From contig LJUA01000019.1 in NCBI GenBank assembly GCA_001303545.1, forward strand, positions 1 through 21,687: a DNA stretch of 21,687 nucleotides. Direction: 5' to 3'. The stretch's first letter is position 1, and the number at the start of each line of letters is the position of its first letter. A program made the position numbers and the translations under genes. This DNA comes from Dehalococcoidia bacterium SM23_28_2 (GTDB taxonomy: Bacteria > Chloroflexota > Dehalococcoidia > SM23-28-2). The notes under the pieces were generated by a model. That model saw only the letters and a program-made list of their open reading frames with translations, ran no database searches and was not told where the DNA came from. Of the stretch, positions 1-7,259 are shown piece after piece.

Positions 1-1367
1 GTCTCATCCATGTGGTAGTGGATGGCCTTGATGCCGTTGATGGTCTCCTTTTGCGGCTCCACCCCCAGTGCTGCGAACAGCGCGTCGATGGTACCAATAT
101 CACACAGAGACTCAGAGAAGCTGGGCGAGACGGTGACAGACCAGCCGGGCCCGGATTCACCCGCTGTCCAGTCCGTTCCACCAAGCCGAGTCCAAGTTCT
201 CTCGCCTATCCGTATGGACTCAGCAAATAACTCCCCTCCCAGCATCGCTCTGTCCCAACTGCGATCAGGCGCCACATAGGCGCCCTCCATCTTCATGTCC
301 TCAAGAAAGGCCAGCAAGGACTCGTCGAAGAGCCCTTCCAACTCGTCTTCTAAGCCGTCCTCCTCCGTCGTCCTCTCGAATTCCTCGATGAGCTCGGGGA
401 ACTCCATGTTCATCTCCATGACGTAGCGATAGCTGGTGATGTCCTCCGGGAACTGGCAGGAAGACTCCGAAGCAGCGCCGAATTCCTCCGATCCGGGAAT
501 GAGCCCCAGCCAGGAGGTGGTGAAGGTAGGATCCAGCGCGACCGTTGTGCCGTTCATTCCGTCCGACTGCTCAGGCATACGTGCCGCCAGGTCGGGCCCA
601 CCCTCGGAGGGTGGCGCTGCCGCCGCTTCCTCTTCTGCCTGCGGCACGGGCACCGGCGTCCCGCTGATATCGCCCAGCAAGACGCCCTCAATCCTCTCCT
701 CCAGAGCCCGGACGATGTCCTCGACCTGCGAAAGGACATCGGCATCGTCTGCCCTGCCGATCGAGGCCGAACCCAGCAGCCGGTCGATCCTGAAGCCGAC
801 GAACGTCACATACATCTCTAGATCTCCAAAGCTGATTCGGGCCTTAACGCCCATCGCTTCGTCCGCCAGCCCTTCCACCTCAAACACGTCGACCTTTTCC
901 AGCGTTACGCCAACCTCAACCTCCTCACCCTCCAAACTCAGGTAGTCATTGATCTGCTTGAGGACAAAGTCCGAAGCCGCCTCGGCATCCTCGAACAGAT
1001 CCAGGTCCGTGCCAACCGCCAGGAGCCCCGCGCCTGCTAGCAGTGCCGAAAACCAATCCGGTGTCTCATATCCCAGAGAGTATCCGTTGACTCGGCCCGC
1101 CTGTTCGAGGTCGTCCGCCGTGTCCTCTGGATCAATGGTGTCATCGGCGGCCTCTTCACTGTCTACGAACCCCGAATCGTCATCGATCTCCATGTCTGCA
1201 AATTCTTCGCCAATGTCTTCTTGAGGAAGGACCATGATCGCCAGGTCATTCTCCTGCACCGATTGCAGGGCCTGCTCCAGCTCACCGTCGTTGCCGCCAC
1301 CACAGGCACTCGCCATCGTCAGGGAAATGGCAAAGAGAATGACCATCGCCAGACTCACTACCTTCAT
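1..1367 (-). CDS. Secreted lipoprotein, LppX/LolA-like (partial, C-terminus cut by window edge)
   Basis: The frame is open from an ATG at 1367 to the left edge (455 codons, no stop), so the C-terminus lies outside. The start is supported by GGAGG 8 nt upstream. The N-terminus reads MKVVSLAMVILFAISL followed by a lipobox-like ASAC, so a lipidated, surface-anchored protein is likely. Next comes a very acidic Asp/Glu-rich linker (about residues 45-90), a first alpha/beta domain (about 95-215), an Ala/Pro-rich linker, and a second domain. That domain contains YVAPDRSWD, IGERTWTRLGG and, near the edge, INGIKAIHYHMD. This pattern of strand segments, a 'W.r..g' motif and a final 'inGi.a.hY' motif resembles the LppX/LprAFG and LolA-like lipoprotein fold, which binds lipids or lipoproteins. 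The family assignment is inferred from memory of the pattern and is tentative; lipoprotein status is more secure. It is separated from treT by a terminator and probably has its own promoter. Confidence 0.75.
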   Translation of the reverse strand, partial: MKVVSLAMVILFAISLTMASACGGGNDGELEQALQSVQENDLAIMVLPQEDIGEEFADMEIDDDSGFVDSEEAADDTIDPEDTADDLEQAGRVNGYSLGYETPDWFSALLAGAGLLAVGTDLDLFEDAEAASDFVLKQINDYLSLEGEEVEVGVTLEKVDVFEVEGLADEAMGVKARISFGDLEMYVTFVGFRIDRLLGSASIGRADDADVLSQVEDIVRALEERIEGVLLGDISGTPVPVPQAEEEAAAAPPSEGGPDLAARMPEQSDGMNGTTVALDPTFTTSWLGLIPGSEEFGAASESSCQFPEDITSYRYVMEMNMEFPELIEEFERTTEEDGLEDELEGLFDESLLAFLEDMKMEGAYVAPDRSWDRAMLGGELFAESIRIGERTWTRLGGTDWTAGESGPGWSVTVSPSFSESLCDIGTIDALFAALGVEPQKETINGIKAIHYHMDE

Positions 1368-1417
1368 CGCGTTGCCTCCATTCGCTAGACCGCGATCGTA
1401 CCACTTACAGTGACGCT

Positions 1418-1447
1418 CGTCTACGCTCGATCGTTACTCTGCGTCAA
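1418..1447 (-). promoter_or_regulatory. Weak candidate promoter for the lipoprotein gene
   Basis: On the minus strand TTGACG (1447-1442, 5/6 to the -35 consensus) is followed after 18 nt by TAGACG (1423-1418, 3/6 to the -10 consensus). It lies about 50 nt upstream of the lipoprotein start and just after the treT terminator, so a promoter is expected here. The -10 match is poor. Confidence 0.25.
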
Positions 1448-1465
1448 TCGTAAGCGTTTCAAGAC

Positions 1466-1500
1466 AGAGACCCCGGAGCCGGTTGAGCCCCGGGGTCTCT
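1466..1500 (-). terminator. Hairpin terminator downstream of treT
   Basis: A perfect 11-bp inverted repeat, AGAGACCCCGG (1466-1476) and CCGGGGTCTCT (1490-1500), encloses a 13-nt loop. It begins 23 nt beyond the treT stop and precedes the lipoprotein gene. On the minus strand it is followed by GTCTTG, so the U-tract is weak, but the stem is strong and the position is right. Confidence 0.65.
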
Positions 1501-1523
1501 AGATGGCGGCTATGTTGTCAATC

Positions 1524-2831
1524 TTACGACGCCGGCACAGAGGCGGTCGTATCCGCACCCGCTTCTGCCGGCGCAGCCGGAGCTGGAACCTCTGCCGCCG
1601 CGGCCACGTCTGTCAGCAGCTGCAGTTCATCGGCCAGCAGGCGAGTGATGATGAAGCGCTGCCGTACTCTCTCTCGACCGGCCATCCCCCGCTTTCGCGC
1701 CTCGTCGTGATTCTGGAGAAGGTACGCCACCCGCAGAGCGCACTCCTCGGTGCTGTCCACCAAGAAGCCTCCCGCGTTGTCCTCCATCTGGAGAGGGATG
1801 CCGCCCGAGCGATTGGCTACCACCGGCGTCCCCTTCCACATCGTTTCGGAGACCACCAGGCCGAAGCCCTCGCGGATCGACTTCTGAACTACTACGTCGG
1901 AGGAAGTCTGGAAAGCGCTCACCTCCATGTCCCCTACGCCGATCAGGTTCGTCAGCACGTGGACATCGTCGTCGCCCCTCGCCTCAGCGATGATCTCGGC
2001 ATACATCTCCCACACCTCGGGGTCATCGGAGGCCATAGAACTGAGCAGGGCTAGCTGGAGGGACGGTATCTCCTCTCGCACCAGCCGGTACACCTGGAGC
2101 ACACCCAGGGGGTCCTTCCAGGGGTCGAAGCGGGACACCTGGGTCATCAGCGGTCGGCGGGGGTCTATGCCCCTCCAGGCCCGGATTTCCTGGCATATGC
2201 CCTCCGAAAGCCCCACATTCTTGGGGCTGAGGGGATCGATCGCCGGGGTCATGGTAACGACCCGCTGGTGCTCCAGCCCCGGCGGTATGAAGCGGTCCAT
2301 GGTGAATACCAGAGCGTCATACTCAGCCATGTATGGCAACATGAACTCCAGGACAGCCCCATCGGGTTCCGAGGTATCGATGTGGCAGCGCCAGATCCAC
2401 TTGGCCCCGTTCGCCCCTCGGAAGTGGCGGATAGCGATGGGCTGCGGGTCGTGCACGATGATGAAATCGTACTCCTCTTCCAGAAGCTGAGCGTTGCGGG
2501 TGTTATACGTGAGGAAGGTTTCCTGAGCAGCCCGCGTTAGCTTGTAGGGCGCACCCTGAAGGGCGTTGTGAATGGCCTTGGTAACGTTGAAGAATTCCGG
2601 GCGGGCTGAGATCAGCTTCCAGTCGGCCTGAATGCCCAGGCCTCGATAGAGAGGCACGATCGATCTAAGCAACTCGGAGACACCGCCGCCGTAGGTGGTG
2701 GAGTTAATGTGAGCTATGCGGGCACCCCTGAAAGGCTCTGCCAGTTTTCTTATCTCCTCCACTACCTCCTCGCCGATAATGTGAGTGTAGGAACTCAGAG
2801 GCCTTGGCCCTACGTCTACGTGATCCAGCAT
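1524..2831 (-). CDS. treT: Trehalose synthase / GT4 glycosyltransferase (TreT type)
   Basis: A 435-residue GT-B fold glycosyltransferase. GGGVSE (residues 48-53) is the N-terminal glycine-rich motif of GT4 enzymes. KSIREGFGLVVSE (317-329) carries the EX7E pair (E321, E329) that contacts the nucleotide-sugar donor, followed by a 'WKGTPVVA' segment. The 'VQKS.REGFGL' signature and overall length match the TreT family, which makes trehalose from NDP-glucose and glucose, or runs in reverse; a trehalose phosphorylase-like role is an alternative. It is a cytosolic enzyme making a compatible solute. The C-terminal 25 residues are an Ala/Pro-rich tail that may be disordered and is not part of the fold. 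AAGGAGGA lies about 12 nt before the ATG. A structured leader precedes it, and no other trehalose gene is in the window. Confidence 0.85.
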   Translation of the reverse strand: MLDHVDVGPRPLSSYTHIIGEEVVEEIRKLAEPFRGARIAHINSTTYGGGVSELLRSIVPLYRGLGIQADWKLISARPEFFNVTKAIHNALQGAPYKLTRAAQETFLTYNTRNAQLLEEEYDFIIVHDPQPIAIRHFRGANGAKWIWRCHIDTSEPDGAVLEFMLPYMAEYDALVFTMDRFIPPGLEHQRVVTMTPAIDPLSPKNVGLSEGICQEIRAWRGIDPRRPLMTQVSRFDPWKDPLGVLQVYRLVREEIPSLQLALLSSMASDDPEVWEMYAEIIAEARGDDDVHVLTNLIGVGDMEVSAFQTSSDVVVQKSIREGFGLVVSETMWKGTPVVANRSGGIPLQMEDNAGGFLVDSTEECALRVAYLLQNHDEARKRGMAGRERVRQRFIITRLLADELQLLTDVAAAAEVPAPAAPAEAGADTTASVPAS

Positions 2832-2865
2832 GGTGTCTTCTTTCCTCCTTCCCGACCCCTTCTTT

Positions 2866-2951
2866 CATGCCGAAGCATGCGGCGGCCGATATTGCTTCCT
2901 TTCCGCCAGTCGCCAGCCGTATTGGCGGGCAGCGGCCCTGTCCCTGGCCGC
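2866..2951 (-). promoter_or_regulatory. Structured leader of treT with three hairpins
   Basis: Read on the minus strand between the small ORF and treT. Hairpin 1 is GGCCGC/GCGGCC type (2951-2946 with 2937-2932, 8-nt loop), starting 2 nt after the small-ORF stop codon. In region 2, CCGCCA (2928-2923) can pair with TGGCG (2915-2911) or with TGGCGG (2908-2903), so two exclusive stems are possible. Hairpin 3 is CATGC-TTCG-GCATG (2879-2866), a UUCG tetraloop hairpin about 15 nt before the treT Shine-Dalgarno. It matches no riboswitch class I recognise. The pairings are seen directly; a regulatory role is inference. Confidence 0.4.
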
Positions 2952-2953
2952 CG

Positions 2954-3076
2954 TCACCATGCCCAAGGGGTCGGACATGGGGCCAGCGCCGTCGACACCC
3001 ACCCGTTGCTGTAGGTCAGAAGGGCCAGGATGACTAAGAAGACCAACGTCTTCCACGCTATGCCTGTCCCCCTCAT
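2954..3076 (-). CDS. Small hydrophobic secreted or membrane peptide (40 aa)
   Basis: An ATG at 3076 is preceded by AAGGAGGT 6 nt upstream, one of the best Shine-Dalgarno sequences in the window. It opens a 40-codon frame ending in TGA at 2954. The product begins MRGTGIAWKT, continues with the hydrophobic stretch LVFLVILALL and ends STALAPCPTPWAW. It looks like a signal peptide or single membrane helix with a possible signal peptidase site after ALA, leaving only a short Pro/Cys/Trp tail. It lies 122 nt upstream of treT on the same strand. I recognise no family. It could be a genuine small protein, a leader peptide that regulates treT through the hairpins behind it, or chance; the strong ribosome site argues against chance. 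Confidence 0.5.
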   Translation of the reverse strand: MRGTGIAWKTLVFLVILALLTYSNGWVSTALAPCPTPWAW

Positions 3077-3122
3077 CGCTTGACCTCCTTTGCGCTGCGG
3101 GGATCAGCAGCCTGAAAAGCAG

Positions 3123-3154
3123 GGGCCTGCCGCCCAGCGTGGGCGGAAGGGCCC
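3123..3154. other. GC-rich two-part hairpin upstream of the small ORF
   Basis: GGGCC (3123-3127) pairs with GGCCC (3150-3154), and inside it CCGCCC (3130-3135) pairs with GGGCGG (3141-3146) around a 5-nt loop. It lies about 47 nt upstream of the small ORF start on the minus strand. It could be part of that gene's leader or a terminator for transcription coming from rnpB. On the minus strand no U-run follows. Confidence 0.4.
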
Positions 3155-3355
3155 GGCTCTCTTGTTAATAGGACGCGGTTTGCCAGCGATTGTTACCGCG
3201 ATACAGGCGCCGCTGGTCAGCCAAGCGATAGTGGGCGCTGTCTAGCTGAGGGTGAGTATCGGAGATGAGGGTGTCCCTACCGGACCGGGTGAGGCTCTAG
3301 TTGAGGGCGATTATGGCAAAGCGCGCTGGCCGGCGAACATGCCCGTTGACAGCGG
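3155..3355. other. Intergenic gap downstream of rnpB, no gene recognised
   Basis: About 200 nt between the 3' end of rnpB and the leader of the small ORF. I see no convincing coding frame, tRNA or rho-independent terminator. Three loosely spaced TGAGGG copies occur on the plus strand (near 3247, 3265 and 3302). TATTAA on the minus strand (3170-3165) could be a -10 for the small ORF but lacks a good -35. Confidence 0.4.
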
Positions 3356-3727
<372 letters not shown>

Positions 3728-3732
3728 ATCCT

Positions 3733-3762
3733 ATTGTAAAGCGGAAACCACAGTCCTGCCAA
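3733..3762 (-). promoter_or_regulatory. rnpB promoter
   Basis: On the minus strand TTGGCA (3762-3757, 5/6) and TACAAT (3738-3733, 5/6) are 18 nt apart. The predicted start at about 3726 coincides with the first base of the P1 helix. The -35 begins 1 nt after the RNase HI stop codon, so RNase P RNA can be made independently of the upstream operon. Confidence 0.8.
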
Positions 3763-3763
3763 G

Positions 3764-4192
3764 CTAGGCGCCCGATCGATCCAGGGCCTGATTGGCTAAC
3801 CTGTCGGCCAGGGCATTGTCTGCCCGAGGGATAGCGACGGCCCTGAAGGAAGCGAAGCGCCAGCGCAACTCCTTCATGCGGGCGAACAGGCGCTTCAGAC
3901 CGGGGTTGCGCACTCTGTAGCGGCTATCTAGCTGCCGTACCACCAGCTCGGAGTCCATCCGCAGCTCAACGTGCCGCGCTCCCAGGGCCAGGGCTGCCTC
4001 CACGCCAGCGATCGCCGCCCGATATTCGGCCTCGTTATTGGTGGCCCGACCGATAGGCTCGGAGATACGGTGGCACTCCCTATTCTTATCGTCAAAAATG
4101 ACCGCGCCGATGGACGCCGGCCCCGGATTCCCCCGTGAGGCGCCATCGGCATAGACCAGCCAGCACCCTTCGCCCGTAACCAAGCTCCTCAC
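3764..4192 (-). CDS. Ribonuclease HI family protein
   Basis: It hydrolyses the RNA strand of RNA-DNA hybrids in the cytosol. The RNase H fold is clear: DGASRGNPGPASIG (from D16), TNNEAEY (E56), LRMDSELVV (D80) and ALADRLAN (D130) supply the four acidic metal-binding residues, numbered from the start chosen. That start is GTG at 4192, which overlaps the recombinase stop as GTGA, a classic coupled junction. A GTG at 4225 would add 11 residues but no domain. The product is 142 aa, like the short stand-alone RNase HI forms that lack the E. coli basic protrusion. It is the last protein gene of the zinc-ribbon/recombinase operon and abuts the rnpB promoter. Confidence 0.9.
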   Translation of the reverse strand: MRSLVTGEGCWLVYADGASRGNPGPASIGAVIFDDKNRECHRISEPIGRATNNEAEYRAAIAGVEAALALGARHVELRMDSELVVRQLDSRYRVRNPGLKRLFARMKELRWRFASFRAVAIPRADNALADRLANQALDRSGA

Positions 4193-5598
4193 AGACGCAG
4201 CATGATGCGGATGTTGTCGTCCCACACCACCACCCGCTCCAGCAGCTCTCCTAACAACGCCTGCTGCTCAGGTGGGGCAAGGTGGTCCCAATCGTGCCTC
4301 AGGCGAGCCAGGGCCTGCTCCTTCTGCTGCTGCCTCTCAGCCGCCGTTACCTGCTGCTTGACGAACCGCTCAGCCTCTGCCAGGCTATCCTCCAACGACA
4401 GCCCCTCCGCCGCTACGGCCACGCCAAGCGACCGCATTCGCTGGTCACTGAGACGCCCGCGAGCCGCTGCATCCATGTGCTCTTCCAGACGCTTGTCCAG
4501 TCGACGCAGGCGACCCCGCAGACGACGACAGCGATCCTCCGCCTCCTTTAGCACCGCTGCGTCATCGCCCGCCTTGGGGACGGTCACCACCACCGCCAAC
4601 GGTTCCTCCCTCAGGAGAGCCTCGCGCACCTCCTGCTCTAGCTGTCCTGCCCGTCGCGTGTGGTAGTCGCACAGGCTGCGGTTGGTGCGCGATTCGCACT
4701 GATAGTAGCGGTACTCCGCCCACTTCTCGGAGCCATCCCGGCGACGCCAGTGCTGGCGCCGGCTCACCCCGATCATCTTGTTGCCACAGTATCCGCAATA
4801 GGCCAGCCCCGATAGAAGAAAGAGCGAAGTCTGCCGCTCGGCCTTTTCCTGACGACGAGAGTTCAAGCGCTCCTGCACCCGCCGAAAGTCATCATTGGAA
4901 ATAAGCGCGGGATGGCTGGCAGGCACCCGCACTCCGAATCTGCTGTAGGTACCCAGGTAGGTGCGATTGCGCAGAATATCTCGTACGGTCACCATGCTCC
5001 ACAGGCCTTTGCGATGGGTGCGCACCCCCTCCTCGTTCAGACGGCGAGCGATAAGGCGGATGCCCAGGCCGTCCCGCAGATAGAGGCGAAAGATGTAGCG
5101 CACAACCGCCGCTTCCTCAGGCACCACCTCCAGGCGGCGGCGTGGGCCCACTTGATAGCCGAACGGCGGCCGACCGAGTACCTCGCCTTTCACCGCCTTG
5201 CGCCTCATGGCCGCCTGCACCTTCTGTCCCAGCCGCTCGTCCTTGCTTTCCGTCCAGAGGGAAAGCAGACTGGAACCCGGATCGGCACCGTCCTCCAGAC
5301 ACATCACCTTCACGCCCAGGCTAGCCAGTTGGAAATATCTCCTGGCCGTCTCCCGCAGATCGCTTCCCAGACATCCTAGAGAGGAGACGGCCACCACAGT
5401 GAATCCCCGATCGGGGCGCCCCTTGAGGAACTCGATGAGCTGGCGATAGCCAGTGTAGTCACCAGCGGCGGCTGCGCCATCGAGGAAGGTGGCCGCCGCT
5501 TCATAGCCATTCTGATGGCAGAAATCCAGGAAAGCGCGGCTCTGCTCGGCCAGTGGCTGGCCGCTGCCTGTCTCCCGGAAATAACCTACCGCTCTCAC
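4189..5598 (-). CDS. Serine recombinase family protein, catalytic residues lost
   Basis: 469 aa with the layout of a large serine recombinase: resolvase-like N-domain (1-125), recombinase domain (about 145-250), a zinc ribbon with C268, C271, C301 and C310, and a C-terminal coiled coil (about 345-440). It aligns without gaps to the start of gamma-delta resolvase (GYARVS versus GYFRET). R8 is kept but nucleophile S10 is threonine. The catalytic LDRLGR block is VSSLGC (71-76), losing the Asp and both Arg. The R45 region also lacks a match. DNA-binding and zinc modules look intact. I infer a domesticated, non-recombining DNA- or RNA-binding protein, not an active integrase; no att sites or prophage genes accompany it. 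The GTG start lies 3 nt after the upstream gene's stop, so translation is probably coupled; it then overlaps RNase HI. Confidence 0.85.
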   Translation of the reverse strand: MRAVGYFRETGSGQPLAEQSRAFLDFCHQNGYEAAATFLDGAAAAGDYTGYRQLIEFLKGRPDRGFTVVAVSSLGCLGSDLRETARRYFQLASLGVKVMCLEDGADPGSSLLSLWTESKDERLGQKVQAAMRRKAVKGEVLGRPPFGYQVGPRRRLEVVPEEAAVVRYIFRLYLRDGLGIRLIARRLNEEGVRTHRKGLWSMVTVRDILRNRTYLGTYSRFGVRVPASHPALISNDDFRRVQERLNSRRQEKAERQTSLFLLSGLAYCGYCGNKMIGVSRRQHWRRRDGSEKWAEYRYYQCESRTNRSLCDYHTRRAGQLEQEVREALLREEPLAVVVTVPKAGDDAAVLKEAEDRCRRLRGRLRRLDKRLEEHMDAAARGRLSDQRMRSLGVAVAAEGLSLEDSLAEAERFVKQQVTAAERQQQKEQALARLRHDWDHLAPPEQQALLGELLERVVVWDDNIRIMLRL

Positions 5599-5601
5599 AG
5601 C

Positions 5602-6318
5602 TTAGCTCACATACAGAATGCGCTCACAGCTCACGCACTGCACTACGTCGAAGCCAGAGCGGGCCTTTTGCAATACGGTCATCGGCAGGCTGATACGGCA
5701 ACCCCCGCACATGCCTCGCTCCACCTTCGCAACTGCCATCCCCTGCCGTCTCTGACGCAAGGTATCATACAGAGCCAGCACTCTCGCCTCCACCTGATCC
5801 GACTGCTGCTTTCGCCTCTCCTGTAACCCGGCCAGCTCGCCCTCCAGCCTCTCCTTCCGGCTGGCCAGTTCCTTTTGCTCCTGCCGCCACCTATCCTCCA
5901 CCGCCGCCAGGGACTCCTTCGCCTCCTGGAGAGCCGCCTGTTTCTCCTCCACTCGGACCATCAGATCCAGAAGCTCATCCTCTCGCCGCCGCAGTTGGCG
6001 CTTCAGGATGTCCGCCTCCTCCTGCATGCCTGCCAGTTCCTTGGGATTGCGCACCGAGCCGCCGTACAGCTTACCCTCCTCTTCCGAGAGGTGTGATCGA
6101 ATCTCATCCACCTGCCACTCCACATCTCGCTGCTGTTTGTTGACGGCCTCAAGAGCGTCCCGCCTGTCCTCGACCGCCTGACGGCTGGCAATAAGCTCTT
6201 CGCTCTCCCCCAGTTGCTCCTCAACGACCATTAGCGAAGCCTCGGCGTCCTCCATTGCCGAATCGGTCTCCTGAAGAGCGTAAAGATCGGCCGCTATTGT
6301 CATTGCCAGCAACGGCAT
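5602..6318 (-). CDS. Coiled-coil C4 zinc-ribbon protein (CT398/DUF-type)
   Basis: 238 aa. Residues about 15-190 are almost continuous charged heptad sequence broken near SVRNPKELAG (88-97), which predicts a long antiparallel helical hairpin. The C-terminal domain has CGGC (204-207) and CVSC (228-231), a four-cysteine zinc ribbon ending ILYVS. This matches the widespread bacterial 'C4-type zinc ribbon domain' family exemplified by chlamydial CT398, whose role is not settled. CT398 has been linked to sigma-54 and secretion components, which does not obviously carry over here. It is the first gene of an operon with the dead recombinase and RNase HI, which suggests a nucleic-acid role. ATG 6318 is used; an ATG at 6303 is an alternative, and neither has a clear Shine-Dalgarno. 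Confidence 0.85.
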   Translation of the reverse strand: MPLLAMTIAADLYALQETDSAMEDAEASLMVVEEQLGESEELIASRQAVEDRRDALEAVNKQQRDVEWQVDEIRSHLSEEEGKLYGGSVRNPKELAGMQEEADILKRQLRRREDELLDLMVRVEEKQAALQEAKESLAAVEDRWRQEQKELASRKERLEGELAGLQERRKQQSDQVEARVLALYDTLRQRRQGMAVAKVERGMCGGCRISLPMTVLQKARSGFDVVQCVSCERILYVS

Positions 6319-6362
6319 GGGGCTACCGAACCAAGGATGGGGTAGACAATGCTCGCGGCAGG

Positions 6363-6392
6363 ATTATAGACTTAGAGAGAGGTCACTGACAA
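6363..6392 (-). promoter_or_regulatory. Strong promoter of the zinc-ribbon/recombinase/RNase HI operon
   Basis: On the minus strand TTGTCA (6392-6387, 5/6) and a perfect TATAAT (6368-6363) are 18 nt apart. The predicted start is near 6356, giving a leader of about 38 nt before ATG 6318. The region is divergent with the DUF177 gene, for which I could not find an equally good promoter. Confidence 0.75.
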
Positions 6393-6445
6393 GGTACCGG
6401 CCAATCTGGCACAGTACTTCTCCGGATTTTTGGGGACAGATTTTC

Positions 6446-6979
6446 ATGCAATTCGTCGTCGGTCAGCAACTGCGCGAGCCCGTGGGCACCGTGACCCACT
6501 ACGAGATCAAGGAGAGCAAACCCCTAGCCCAGAGGGAGGACTCCCTTGGCGAGCTGACGGGTAGCGTCGACCTCATGCGCACGGACAAGGGGATCCTGGT
6601 CTCCGCCGTCCTCCGCTGCACCGTCGCCGCCAAGTGCAGTCGCTGCCTGAGCGACACGTCCTATCCCCTCACCCTCACCTTCCAGGAGGAGTATTTCCCT
6701 ACGGTTGACGCCTCTACCGGAGAGCTGCTGTCCGTGCCCGCTGACTCCGACGCCTTCCTCATCGACACCCACCAGGTTCTCGATCTAGCGGAGGCGGTGC
6801 GCCAGTATCGGCTGATGGCCGAGCCCATGCAGCCTCTGTGCAAGACCGATTGCCTTGGCCTGTGCCCACGATGTGGTCGCAATCTTAACGAAGGCCCTTG
6901 CGGTTGCCCCAGCCAGGAGACCGATGCCCGCTGGGCGGCTCTGGCGGGACTAGCCGTTGATACGGAACAGGAGTCATAA
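6446..6979 (+). CDS. yceD: YceD/DUF177 family protein, 23S rRNA accumulation factor-like
   Basis: 177 aa from ATG 6446, with GGGGA about 10 nt upstream. The YceD/DUF177 family is known for its fixed position in front of rpmF and is linked to 23S rRNA accumulation and ribosome assembly in bacteria and plastids. The core strands are present (GELTGSVDLMRTDKG, then CSRCLSD), with a typical acidic C-terminal half ending in LCPRCGRNLN. It carries an extra cysteine-rich tail (C132, C136, C140, C143, C152, C154) that could bind zinc, as in many Gram-positive-type members. The stop overlaps the ribosome site of rpmF, 1 nt before its start, which fits the conserved yceD-rpmF pair. Confidence 0.88.
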   Translation: MQFVVGQQLREPVGTVTHYEIKESKPLAQREDSLGELTGSVDLMRTDKGILVSAVLRCTVAAKCSRCLSDTSYPLTLTFQEEYFPTVDASTGELLSVPADSDAFLIDTHQVLDLAEAVRQYRLMAEPMQPLCKTDCLGLCPRCGRNLNEGPCGCPSQETDARWAALAGLAVDTEQES

Positions 6980-6980
6980 C

Positions 6981-7178
6981 GTGTCGCCAGTGCCTAAGAA
7001 GAAGTATCCCAAAGCACGCCAACGACAGCGCCGCAGCCACATCGTGATCAACCTGCCCCATTTGGTGCCCTGCCCTCAGTGCCGCACCCTCCGCCTGCCT
7101 CATCGGGCCTGCCCCGTCTGCGGTACCTACCGGGGGCGAACCGTACTGAAGGTAGAGGAACCGCACCGCCTGCCCTAG
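6981..7178 (+). CDS. rpmF: 50S ribosomal protein L32
   Basis: 65 aa, a component of the large ribosomal subunit. The N-terminus SPVPKKKYPKARQRQRR is the usual basic tail that threads into rRNA. Two CxxC pairs (C31/C34 and C44/C47) form the zinc ribbon, so this is the zinc-binding form of L32. GTG 6981 is chosen because AGGAG lies 9 nt upstream; an internal GTG at 6993 (PKKKYP) would also give a plausible L32. It follows yceD by 1 nt and is probably transcribed with it, leading on to the fatty acid genes. Confidence 0.95.
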   Translation: MSPVPKKKYPKARQRQRRSHIVINLPHLVPCPQCRTLRLPHRACPVCGTYRGRTVLKVEEPHRLP

Positions 7179-7211
7179 CTAGCACCCGCCTTCCCCGCTT
7201 TCAGAGCTTTC

Positions 7212-7220
7212 TGCTATACT
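7212..7220 (+). promoter_or_regulatory. Extended -10 promoter before fabD
   Basis: TGCTATACT carries the TGn extension plus TATACT (7215-7220, 5/6). No good -35 is seen 17 nt upstream, as allowed for extended -10 promoters. The start would be near 7227, about 33 nt ahead of the fabD start. Confidence 0.5.
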
Positions 7221-7259
7221 TCGCCTGTCCTGCCTCTCGTCTAGCCGGAAGGACATACG

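Noticed and set aside
2865..3056. A 63-codon minus-strand frame overlapping the small ORF
   Set aside because: It has no ribosome site at its start, and the overlapping 40-codon frame with AAGGAGGT is better supported; the treT leader hairpins also lie within it.
3077..3180. A cyclic-di-GMP or other known riboswitch before the small ORF
   Set aside because: GCGCAAAGG superficially resembles a c-di-GMP-I motif, but the second conserved block and the helices are missing.
4189..5598. An integrated mobile element carried by the serine recombinase
   Set aside because: The catalytic residues are absent, no attachment repeats or cargo genes flank it, and it is translationally coupled to housekeeping-type neighbours.
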